Below are positions 1 through 7,554 of a stretch of 64,000 nucleotides of DNA, piece after piece. Source of the stretch: Planctomycetota bacterium (GTDB taxonomy: Bacteria; Planctomycetota; UBA1135; UBA2386). The position numbers and the translations under genes were made by a program. The stretch's first letter is position 1; each line of letters starts with the position of its first letter. The stretch is taken from contig JADJWQ010000004.1 in assembly GCA_016716265.1 (NCBI GenBank), positions 185,233 through 249,232 on the forward strand. The letters run 5' to 3'. The notes beneath the pieces are model-generated. The model made no database searches and was not told the DNA's origin. It worked only from the letters and a program-made list of their open reading frames with translations.

Positions 1-255
1 CGCGATCTCGTCGCCGAAGCTGCGCGCGACCGCTTCGACGTCACGGCGCGTCTCGTCGAGCACCCTGCGCAGCACGCCGAGCTCGGCGCGCTCGGCTCCC
101 GGCGGGCGCTCCGCGCCCGCGCCGGCCCCGATCCCGTCCGCACCCACCTCGTCGAACCCCGCGCTGCCGCGGGTGCGTCTGCGCACCGATGCGAACAGCA
201 GCGTCGCCGCCAGACAGGTGGCGACGCCGACCAGGAACCAGAACATCTGTGGCAT
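1..255 (-). CDS. Membrane-anchored hypothetical protein, 3' end outside window
   Basis: The reading frame starts at ATG (position 255, minus strand) and runs open to the left edge, so only the first 85 residues are visible. An AGGAAGG Shine-Dalgarno sequence lies about 5 nt upstream of the ATG. The protein begins MPQMFWFLVGVATCLAATLL, a single N-terminal membrane segment, followed by basic residues (SVRRRTRG). An acidic, Gly/Ala/Pro-rich linker and the start of a probable helical region (LRRVLDETRRDVEAVARSF) come next. The layout is that of a signal-anchored protein with a cytoplasmic coiled-coil or helical domain. I do not recognise a family, and the function cannot be judged from this fragment. 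Confidence 0.6.
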   Translation of the reverse strand, partial: MPQMFWFLVGVATCLAATLLFASVRRRTRGSAGFDEVGADGIGAGAGAERPPGAERAELGVLRRVLDETRRDVEAVARSFGDEIA

Positions 256-493
256 GGGACCTTCCTGCCGGGGGGCGATCGGCGGGCGGATCAGGTCGAG
301 CGTGACGAGGGGCGCGCAGGGGGGGCCGCCGGGTGGGGGGCGCAAGCCGACCGGGACGCGGTCGTCGCAGCCTCCTCGCCCGGGTGGCACTCGGAGCGAG
401 CCGTGCCAGTGTGCGCGCGCCGGGCGGTCGGGCAAGAGGCGCGCGTCGATCGCTGTGCAGAGCGGTGCAGATTCCGGAGAAGTGGAGGAATCC

Positions 494-1525
494 TCACTCT
501 TTTGACGGCGTCCTCCACGGCGCTCCACCCAGATGCAACACGTGGTGGATCAAGCCTCTGCATTGCGCGTCGGGAGTCGGTGTGCAGAGCGCTCCGACCT
601 TCAACACTCCACAGGCTCTCACCAGCGTCACCGCGAGGAAGACCCCGCCGCGCCGCAGGCAGAGCTCGGGTGGAGGCGCACCCTCGGTCGCGAGCGCCGC
701 GGGGTTCGCGCAGCCGAGCAACCGGATCCGCAGCCGGTGGTCGTCGTGCTCGTTGCGCAGCGTGAGCTCGATCCGCAGCCGGGCATCGGTCGGCCGGCCG
801 CTGACGACCATCCGGCACGGGTAGCCGTCGCCACGGCGGCCGAGCCGGCCGTCGAGCGTCAGGCGCTGCAGCGTCCGGTTCTCCTCGTAGCGGACCGGCT
901 TCAGGAACGCCGGTGAGAACAGCCGCGGCCGCTCGTCGGGGTCGGGCACGAAGCCGTCGAGGTCGCCGCGGTCGCGGCGGTCCTCGAAGCGCACGCAGTC
1001 TTCCGCGTGCACGCCGTGGTCGCGGTCGACGAACAGGATCCCGCCGCGCCGCGACCAGCGCAGTCGCGCGCCGCCCGACGCGACCAGCAGCTCCCGTCGC
1101 TTGCGCAGCTCGCGGCCCTCGAACACCAGCAGCGGGTCGAGCGGGTCGTCCGGCTCGGGGGGCGGCGGCGGCGGCGCGGGCTCGCACAGGCTGATCGCCT
1201 CCTCGAGCGCGACGCGCACGCCGCGCGCGACCCCGTCGGTGACCGTGCCGGCGGCGAGGTCCGGGGTGTCGACGCTGGCGAGCCGAGCGCGCGCGGCGTC
1301 GGTGCCGCGTGCGGCGACCGCGGTGCGGGCCTGCCACCACCACAGCTTCAGATCGATGCGCGCGTCGGCGCTACCGGCTCCCGGTGCTCGGAACGGTCCC
1401 GGTCCGGCCGTGGCCCACAGCCGCTCGCGCACCGCGAGCGTGTCGGCGAGGCGGTCCGGGCTGGGCGGCGGCGATGCGGGCTCCACGATCCGCTGCAGGT
1501 TGCCGGTCGCGGGGGCCGTCCGCAA
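494..1525 (-). CDS. Hypothetical protein, 343 aa
   Basis: An open frame of 344 codons follows the Kelch gene at 1569-2918 on the same strand, 43 nt downstream of its stop. No ATG exists in frame near the 5' end. The longest start is TTG at 1525; a GTG at 1486 is another candidate. A proline run (about residues 117-123) separates an alpha-helical, Ala/Arg-rich N-terminal half from a beta-rich C-terminal half. The latter contains alternating strands such as RLRIELTLRNEHDDHRLRIR and a Cys-containing tail. The protein has no clear signal peptide. I do not recognise the family. Its position suggests co-transcription with the Kelch gene, but no functional link can be shown. The third-position GC bias supports real coding. 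Confidence 0.5.
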   Translation of the reverse strand: MRTAPATGNLQRIVEPASPPPSPDRLADTLAVRERLWATAGPGPFRAPGAGSADARIDLKLWWWQARTAVAARGTDAARARLASVDTPDLAAGTVTDGVARGVRVALEEAISLCEPAPPPPPPEPDDPLDPLLVFEGRELRKRRELLVASGGARLRWSRRGGILFVDRDHGVHAEDCVRFEDRRDRGDLDGFVPDPDERPRLFSPAFLKPVRYEENRTLQRLTLDGRLGRRGDGYPCRMVVSGRPTDARLRIELTLRNEHDDHRLRIRLLGCANPAALATEGAPPPELCLRRGGVFLAVTLVRACGVLKVGALCTPTPDAQCRGLIHHVLHLGGAPWRTPSKE

Positions 1526-1568
1526 CGGAATGGCCGTGCCGATCGCGACCGGCGCACCGGCGGTGGCG

Positions 1569-2918
1569 TCAGTCGCCGATCGTCAGCCGGTAGGCCGGCG
1601 AGAAGCCGACGCCGTTCTGGCCGGCGCCGGCCAGGAACTCCTCACCGATCACCTGCACGTAGAACGTCAGGCCGCGGAGCGCGGGGTTCGCCGGGATCGG
1701 CAGCGTGAAGCTGCCCGGCGGGAACGCCGGCGAGCTCACCACGGCGATCGGCGTGGCGAGGTGGAGCTGGCAGCGGCCGAAGCTCAGCGGTGGGACCTGC
1801 TGCGCGAGCGACAGGCCGGCGACGGTCGGGATCCGCTGCGCGCCGATGACGGGGGCGATGCCGAACGTGAAGCCGAGTTCGCCGAGCAGCGGCATCTGCG
1901 CGAAGAACATGCTGTCGATCCCGCCGCAGCCGAGGCTGATCTGTGCGATCGACGCGCGGACCGTCGGCACGTACTCGGCGGTCGTGTCGACCGGCACGCG
2001 GTAGGTCGATCCGCCGGAGCTGACGACGGTCGCCCCGCCGAACACGACGACCGCGCGCCGCTGCGGGTCGTAGGCAGCAGCGTGATCGCCGACGCGCGGT
2101 CCCGGCACTGCGGTCGCCACGCGCGAGAAGCCGAGGCCGAAGGCGTCCAGCTCCCAGGTGTCCGCGAGCACGTCGAGCCCGGTCGCGTAGCCGCCGTGCA
2201 GCACGATCCGCCGGCGGTCGGCGTCCCAGGTCATCGAGTGACCCTGTCGGGCAGACGGCCGCGTCGCGAACGACAGGCGTCGCCACGCGCCGGACTCGAG
2301 GCGCCAGGCGTCGTCGAGGGCGCCGAACGCGTCGCTGCCGCCGAACAGCACGATGCCGGTGCGGTCGTGGGCCATCGCGGAGTTCGCGCGCGGCGGCGGC
2401 TGGTAGGTCGTCTGCAGCCGGGTCCAGTCGCTGCCGTCGAAGCTCCAGGTGTCGTCGAGGAAGCGGCCGCCGAAGCCGCCGAACAGCACGAGCCGGCCGG
2501 TGCCGGGATCGAACGCCAGCGAGGCGCCCGCGCGCGCTGGCGGCCGGTTCGCAGGCTGCAGCAGCGACCAGTCCTGACCGTTCCACTCCCAGGTCTCGTC
2601 GCTGGCGAACGGAGCGCTGTACAGCTCGCCGCCGAACAGCACGACGCGGTCGCGCACCGGGTCGTAGGCGAGTGCTGTGCGCGTGCGGCTCGACGGCTGG
2701 TGCAACGGTGCGAGCCGGGTCCACGCGCCCTGCGAGAGGCGCCAGGTCGACGGCGCCGGCGTTCCGCCGAACAGCAGGAGGCTCGGCGGACCGGAGGTCT
2801 CCGCCATCGCGTAGGACTCGCTCGCGGCGGGACGGGTCGGCGGGGCCAGCGTGTTCCAGGTGAGCTGCGCCGGAATGGCCGGCGCCAGCAGCAGGACGGT
2901 CAGGGTCGGGGTGCGCAT
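1569..2918 (-). CDS. Secreted Kelch-repeat protein with lineage-specific C-terminal module
   Basis: The protein has 449 residues from ATG at 2918. It starts with a signal peptide (MRTPTLTVLLLAPAIPAQ) and then carries about six Kelch-type blades. Each blade has the pattern DxxxxxxVLFGG followed by xDTWxxDGxxWxxL, for example around residues 60-70, 105-115, 160-170 and 210-220. A beta-propeller of the galactose-oxidase type is expected outside the cytoplasm. The last 110 residues form a separate domain: a cysteine region (QISLGCGG), then PLLG, IPxNPALRGLTFYVQV and a terminal strand ending in TIGD. The same module closes the proteins at 7555, 13686, 32386 and 36582. Catalytic residues of galactose oxidase are not evident, so a binding or structural role is more likely. 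Kelch assignment is firm; ligand unknown. Confidence 0.85.
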   Translation of the reverse strand: MRTPTLTVLLLAPAIPAQLTWNTLAPPTRPAASESYAMAETSGPPSLLLFGGTPAPSTWRLSQGAWTRLAPLHQPSSRTRTALAYDPVRDRVVLFGGELYSAPFASDETWEWNGQDWSLLQPANRPPARAGASLAFDPGTGRLVLFGGFGGRFLDDTWSFDGSDWTRLQTTYQPPPRANSAMAHDRTGIVLFGGSDAFGALDDAWRLESGAWRRLSFATRPSARQGHSMTWDADRRRIVLHGGYATGLDVLADTWELDAFGLGFSRVATAVPGPRVGDHAAAYDPQRRAVVVFGGATVVSSGGSTYRVPVDTTAEYVPTVRASIAQISLGCGGIDSMFFAQMPLLGELGFTFGIAPVIGAQRIPTVAGLSLAQQVPPLSFGRCQLHLATPIAVVSSPAFPPGSFTLPIPANPALRGLTFYVQVIGEEFLAGAGQNGVGFSPAYRLTIGD

Positions 2919-3117
2919 GAGTTTCGGGTCGGGAATCGGGATGGAGGGACCGGGGACGGCCCTGGGTAGCCAGCCGCGGCGGTCCGGGAACACGAAACCG
3001 ACGCCGCGTCCTTGCACGGCCGTTCGATCGCCCGCTCGGCAATGGCCGGCACGCCGAATGCGGCGCCGGACGGGACGGCGACTGCCGCGCGCACCGCGAC
3101 GAGACCCCCGTGTGACG

Positions 3118-4471
3118 TCAGCGCCCGGTCGTCGCAGCTCCGATACCGCGCTCGCCCGCGCGTTCGATCGCATCGAGCGTCTCGCGCAGCACGATCGCCA
3201 CCGACGAGTCGGCCGGGTGGACCGCGAGGCGCCGCCCGAGCAGCGAGCGCATTGCGGGATCGGGATGATCCGCGAACCAGATCGCCAGCCGTGCTTCGCA
3301 TTGCGTGCCGGTCGCGAGCAGCTCGGCCAGGATGTGCGGAAGGTCGGTGAGGCCACCGGCGAGCAGCGCGCGCAGCACCGTGTCGGCGGCGCCGGGCGGA
3401 CCGTCGACGAGCGTTCGCCGCAATGCCGCGGGCAGCGTCACATGGCCGAGTCCCCACCAGAGCACCGCGGCATTGGAGCGGCCGAGTGCGGTGGCGTCCG
3501 GGGCGCCTCACGAGTTCGACGACGGCGTCGGCGGCGGGAGCGCCGAGCCGCGTCGCGGCGGCGAGCAGGTCCGGGAACGCGTTGTGATGATGCTGGAACG
3601 GCCACGTCTCGGCACGCGGATCGAGCAGCTCGTCGAGCCGGGCGACCGCCGTGATCCACGCGTCCAATGCGTCGGCTCCGATGAGCTCACACAGCTTGCT
3701 GGCCGCGAACACCGCGATCGCGGGGTCGACCTCGCCAGCCGCGGCCCGGAACAGCGCGCTGCGGTCGGACCGGTCGCCGCCCGCGTGGCAGATCGCCGCC
3801 GCGCGCAGTCGCTCCACCGGCGGGAGGCTGGCGTCGTCCGCGCGCGGCCCGAGCAGCGGCACGACCTCCGCCGCGGCGCGCCCGCCGCGGAGCAATGCGT
3901 CGAGGAGCGCCAGGCGTCGCGCCGCGTCACCGGTCGTCGCCGCCGGCGGCTCGGCGATCATGCCGTCGGCCAGCGCGACCGTGCGCAGGTGGTGACCGAG
4001 CGTCGCGACCCACGCCACGCCGCGCGCGGGGTCGACACCCCACGCCAGAGCGTCGTCACGCAGCGTCGCCCCGTCCGGGACGCCGCCGAACAAGTCGGGC
4101 AACGTGCGCGACCACGCGAGCCGTCCGCGCGCATCGAGGAACGCGAGCGCGCTGCCGTGCCCCGGGGTTGCGGTACCGGTCGAACAGCGCGATGCCGACC
4201 GGCGCGTCGGTCCTCACGGCGGCCTCCGGGCGCTGCGGCGGTCGGCCGCTGGCGAGCAGCCGGTCGAGCGGGTCGCGCCCGACCGCGGGCTTGCGCTCGG
4301 CGATGCCCGGCGCGACGCCGTCGAGCTGGTCGGCGACCCGAATGCCGCGGACCGGTCGGCGAAGGGTCCGGCGTCGGCGGGACGGCCGGGCTGGGTGCTG
4401 GCCACCGGGGCGAGCGCCGCGACCAGCGCCGCGGTGCGGAGCCAGGTCGTCGTGGGAGGGGCCTGGGTCAC
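3118..4471 (-). pseudogene. Frameshifted secreted HEAT-like/propeller protein
   Basis: Three reading frames together read as one protein. The first starts at GTG 4471 with a clear signal peptide (MTQAPPTTTWLRTAALVAALAPVAS). It passes near 4360 into a second frame containing GIRVADQLDGV and DAPVGIALFDRYRN. Near 4160, at a CCCCGGGG run, it passes into a third frame containing HGSALAFLDARG and then helical repeats (RRLALLDALLRGG, ERLRAAAICHAGG, DPAIAVFAASKLCELIG). Near 3505, at a CCCC run, it passes back to a frame ending at 3118 (NAAVLWWGLGHVTLPAALRR). Removing one base at each homopolymer restores continuity at the last two sites. The C-terminal two thirds resemble HEAT-type helical pairs. Decay is the simplest reading, although sequence errors at homopolymers could mimic two of the three shifts. 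Function unknown. Confidence 0.6.
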
Positions 4472-4560
4472 CCGGCGGTCGGTAGCGCGGCGCCGCGGCG
4501 ATCGGAAACCGGGGCGGTGCTCGCTTGCACGGCAGTGACCCGGCCGGGATCGTCGCGCGC

Positions 4561-5256
4561 ATGCGCCACCTCACCCCGCTGTGGTTCGCCGTCCTCGTCG
4601 CCGCCTGCTCGCAGGCTCCGACACCCCCGCAGCCGATCGCGCTGTTCGACGGCGTGAGCCTCGCGGGCTGGCACGCCGACGTCCCGGCCGCCGACGGCGG
4701 TGCCGACGTGCCCGCGTCGTTCGAGGTGCGCGACGGCCTGCTCGTCAGCCGCGGCAAGCCGGAAGGTCACCTGATCACCGACGCGTCGTACGGCGACTAC
4801 CGCCTCGTCGTCGAATGGCGCTGGCCGGGCGAGCCCGGCAACTGCGGAGTGCTCGTCCACTCGTCGACGCCGCGCCGCCTCTACGAGATGTTCCCTCAAT
4901 CGATCGAGTGCCAGCTCCACGTCGGCAATGCCGGCGACTTCTGGTGCATCGGTGAGGACATCGCGGTCCCCGACATGGAGTCCCGGCGCGGTCCGAAGGA
5001 GCGTTGGGGTGTCGACGGTGATCGCGCGCGCCGCATCCGCAATCTGACCGACGACTCGGAGCGTCCCGCCGGCGAGTGGAACCAGATGATCATCGAGTGC
5101 CGCGGTCGGGACATCGACGTGTGGGTCAATGGCGACCACGTCAACCACGGCTTCGACTGCACGGCCGATCACGGCCAGATCGCGATCCAGGCCGAGGGTG
5201 CCGTCTGCGAGTTCCGCAAGCTCGAGCTCACTCCGCTCGCCGCCGCGCCGCAGTGA
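4561..5256 (+). CDS. DUF1080 (3-keto-disaccharide hydrolase family) lipoprotein
   Basis: The protein has 231 residues from ATG 4561, chosen because it starts the lipoprotein signal (MRHLTPLWFAVLVAACSQ, lipobox ending in Cys). The mature part has the DUF1080 signature: ALFDGVSLAGWHA near the start, FEVRDGLLVSRG, and the strand DYRLVVEWRWPGEPGNCGVLVHS. It also has the late motifs PAGEWNQMIIECRGRDIDVWVNG and GQIAIQAEG. This is a concanavalin-like jelly roll common in Planctomycetota. Family members are annotated as 3-keto-glucoside hydrolases or glycan-binding proteins, acting in the periplasm. The length is normal for a single-domain member. It is monocistronic here, convergent with the kinase at 5261 (4 nt between the two stop codons). 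The exact substrate is inference. Confidence 0.85.
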   Translation: MRHLTPLWFAVLVAACSQAPTPPQPIALFDGVSLAGWHADVPAADGGADVPASFEVRDGLLVSRGKPEGHLITDASYGDYRLVVEWRWPGEPGNCGVLVHSSTPRRLYEMFPQSIECQLHVGNAGDFWCIGEDIAVPDMESRRGPKERWGVDGDRARRIRNLTDDSERPAGEWNQMIIECRGRDIDVWVNGDHVNHGFDCTADHGQIAIQAEGAVCEFRKLELTPLAAAPQ

Positions 5257-5260
5257 CGCG

Positions 5261-6781
5261 TCACGCCGCGACCGCGCGGCGCAGGTCGCGGATGCGCCAG
5301 GCGAGGAACAGCGTGTCGGCGAGCAGGCAGATCGCGAGGCCGACGGCCGTCGCGAGCTGGCGCGTGTCCTGGTCGCGGAGCTGCTGCAACGGGACCAGCA
5401 CGAGCGCGTCGAGCGCCAGCAGGATCGGCGCCCAGGCCGTGAACGTCGCGAAGCCGGCGCCATCGGCGATCCCCGCCTCGCGCAGCCGGCGCAGCGCGCG
5501 GAAGCCGCTCGTCGTCAACAGCAGCACCAGCGCGAGCGCCGCGATCGCGACGACCGACCGGCCGAGGGCGAACGCAGGTGCCGGCTCGCTCACGGCGAAG
5601 CTCGGCGAGACCGTCGGGGCGGGGGGCGTCTCCGGCCTGGCGTCCGCCGCCGCGCCCGACTCTGCATCCGACTGGAGCCCGGCGACCGCTCGCTCGCGCT
5701 GCAGCCGTGCATGGTTCTGGTCCCGCAGGTTCGCCGACAGCAGCGTCGCGACCGCGATCACGCCGGCGATCACCACGAGCCAGGCGACCCGGAGTCCGCG
5801 CGTCGGGTGGCGGTGCGGATCCCGGTGCAGTCGTCTGCCGGAACGTGACACGCGCGCGCGGTCGACCGCGGGAGCCCCGCTGCGCGGCGTCTCGTCGCGG
5901 AGGTCGCGACTGACCTCCGACGCATGCTGGTAGCGGCGCTCCGGCTCCTCGGCGAGCGCTCGCATCACGATGTCGTCGAGTCGTGGGGCCGTGCCGGCGC
6001 GCTTCGACGGCGGCGTGAAGTGGCCGATCGGCAGTTGGCCGGTCAGCATCTCGTACAGCATCACGCTGAGCGCGAAGATATCGGCGCGGTGGTCGACGGC
6101 GGCGCCGCGCAGTTGCTCGGGAGCCATGTAGTGCGGCGTGCCCAGGAGCTGGCTCGTCGCGGTCAGCGATGGGGCGCCGTGCGACTCGCCGAGGATCCTC
6201 GCGAGGCCGAAGTCGGCGACGCGGACGTTGCCCTGCGTGTCGATCAGGACGTTCTCCGGCTTGATGTCGCGATGGACGATGCCGTGGTCGTGCGCGAACT
6301 GGAGCGCGGCGCAGACCTGGGGGACGATCCGCAGCGCCTCCTCCGGCGGCAATCGTCCCATCGACATCAGCCGGCGGAGATCCACGCCGTCGACGAACTC
6401 CGTCAGCAGGTAGTGGAGGTCGCCGCGCTGGCCGAAGTCGTGCACGGCCAGCACGTGTGGATGCTGGAGCCGCGCCAGCGCCCGTGCCTCGCGCGCGAAA
6501 CGCTCGGCGAACGCCGGATCGGCGGCGAGCGCCGGTGGCAACACCTTGATCGCGACGTCGCGGTCGAGCCGCGCGTCGTGCGCCCGGTAGACCGCGCCCA
6601 TGCCGCCGCGGCCGATCAGGCCGACGATCCGGAGCTCGGGGAACGCGGCCTGCAGAGTCGCGGGCGTCGGCAGGCCCGCTGGAGCCGCGGAGTCGGTGCG
6701 GGCCTGGTCGAGGGCGCCCTGCCAGAGGCCAACGGGGTCCGGCTCGGCGGGCCGGGACCAAGGCGAGTTGGAGTCGGTCAT
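5261..6781 (-). CDS. Membrane Ser/Thr protein kinase (Hanks type)
   Basis: The protein has 506 residues. The kinase domain is complete: glycine loop GRGGMGAVYRA (about residues 57-67), ATP lysine in VAIKVL, catalytic loop HRDIKPEN, DFG in VADFGLA, and the activation-segment end MAPEQL. A hydrophobic segment follows (VAWLVVIAGVIAVATLL, about residue 330). After a Pro/Ala linker come three further membrane segments in the last 120 residues. No PASTA, TPR or propeller sensor domain is present, so sensing would have to come from the membrane part or from partners. Upstream lie a 30-codon frame (6778-6870) and a degenerate ECF sigma-factor gene (6867-7408), each overlapping its neighbour by 4 nt. 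This suggests an ancestral sigma-kinase operon. The kinase itself appears intact. Confidence 0.9.
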   Translation of the reverse strand: MTDSNSPWSRPAEPDPVGLWQGALDQARTDSAAPAGLPTPATLQAAFPELRIVGLIGRGGMGAVYRAHDARLDRDVAIKVLPPALAADPAFAERFAREARALARLQHPHVLAVHDFGQRGDLHYLLTEFVDGVDLRRLMSMGRLPPEEALRIVPQVCAALQFAHDHGIVHRDIKPENVLIDTQGNVRVADFGLARILGESHGAPSLTATSQLLGTPHYMAPEQLRGAAVDHRADIFALSVMLYEMLTGQLPIGHFTPPSKRAGTAPRLDDIVMRALAEEPERRYQHASEVSRDLRDETPRSGAPAVDRARVSRSGRRLHRDPHRHPTRGLRVAWLVVIAGVIAVATLLSANLRDQNHARLQRERAVAGLQSDAESGAAADARPETPPAPTVSPSFAVSEPAPAFALGRSVVAIAALALVLLLTTSGFRALRRLREAGIADGAGFATFTAWAPILLALDALVLVPLQQLRDQDTRQLATAVGLAICLLADTLFLAWRIRDLRRAVAA

Positions 6782-6870
6782 GACCTCCGCTGCAGCAGGG
6801 GCCGGACGAGGTTACGCGGTTTCGCCACGAGATCTGCCCCGTCGTGGTCGGTCGCTCCCCCCTCGCTCAT
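6778..6870 (-). CDS. Possible 30-aa peptide bridging sigma-factor remnant and kinase
   Basis: A 30-codon frame begins with an ATG that overlaps the stop of the sigma-factor remnant (ATGA, 6867-6870). It ends with a TGA that overlaps the ATG of the kinase gene (6778-6781). The peptide is MSEGGATDHDGADLVAKPRN followed by LVRPLLQRRS: acidic first, basic at the end. The double ATGA arrangement would allow translational coupling through the peptide into the kinase. It may be a real small protein, a coupling device, or chance. No homologue is known to me. Confidence 0.3.
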   Translation of the reverse strand: MSEGGATDHDGADLVAKPRNLVRPLLQRRS

Positions 6871-7408
6871 CGCAGCGCCTCCAGCAGCTCGGCGAGCTCG
6901 TCGACCGTGTCGTCGGTCGAGTCGAGCGTGTCGCGGACCGACGCGATCAACAGGTCGCGGAACCGCCGGCGCATCCGGTGTACCGCGACCTTCAGCGTGC
7001 CGACCGGCGAGCTCCGCGTAGGGTGCGTCGGACGGCGCCGTCTCCTCGAGCCACGGACGCAGTGCGTCGAACAGCTCCGCCTTGCCACGTGCCGCGTACT
7101 CCGCGTCCAGCGTTGCCAATGCGGTGTCGAGCGCCGCCCGTGCCCAGGCGCGGTCGAACGCGCGCTCGGGGGTGTCACCGCGCCGGTCCGCGATCTCGAT
7201 GCGCGCGTCCTCGGCGTCGAGGCGCGGAGCCTCGAGGCTCACCACGACGGTGGTGCCGCCGCGCTTCGTCGCTCTCTCGGCTGCGACCGCGTTCAGCGCC
7301 TGATGGCGCGCACAGCTCGTCGAGCGCGCGCCTGCCGGCGCCGTCGTCGCGCGCCGCGCGACGAACGAGGCTCCAGCGCGTGGTGTGGAACGCGGCCGGT
7401 CGGTCCAT
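6867..7408 (-). pseudogene. Degenerate ECF-type RNA polymerase sigma factor
   Basis: Pieces in three frames match the planctomycete ECF family that starts FHTTRWSLV. Frame one, from ATG 7408, gives MDRPAAFHTTRWSLVRRAAR and ends in DELCA. Frame two resumes at HQALNAVAAERATKRGG and continues through VSLEAPRLDAED and AALDTALATLDAEYAARGKAELFD. Frame three gives the DNA-binding end, VGTLKVAVHRMRRRFRDLL, and stops at 6867. About 70 residues are missing between DELCA and HQAL, which is where region 2 with its core- and -10-binding helices should be. One further frame change lies near 7015. The deletion removes essential sigma function, so this is a remnant. The kinase downstream (5261-6781) was probably its operon partner. 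Confidence 0.65.
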
Positions 7409-7554
7409 GCGCCCGAGCATCGCCGATCGGCCGGCCATGGTGGAGTGCGCAGCCGGGCCGGGCCATGTGCGGCGCGATCGTCGAAATCTCCACGTGACGA
7501 GCGGGCGCGTCGAGCACTGGTCGCGGCGGACCTGATGCAGACCGAGGAACTGAC
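7409..7554. other. Intergenic region between divergent units
   Basis: These 146 bp separate the minus-strand sigma-factor remnant from the plus-strand gene at 7555. A GAGGA Shine-Dalgarno sequence lies 6 nt before ATG 7555. No convincing coding frame, hairpin or repeat is visible. Confidence 0.4.

Noticed and set aside
1101..2969. Long plus-strand open frame opposite the Kelch and hypothetical genes, and many others like it (for example 20528-21300, 54632-51750 minus, 49882-52626 minus)
   Set aside because: These are rich in Arg, Gly, Ala, Pro and Ser, lack domains, and lie opposite or across genes with clear motifs. At about 70% GC stop codons are rare, so such shadow frames are expected.
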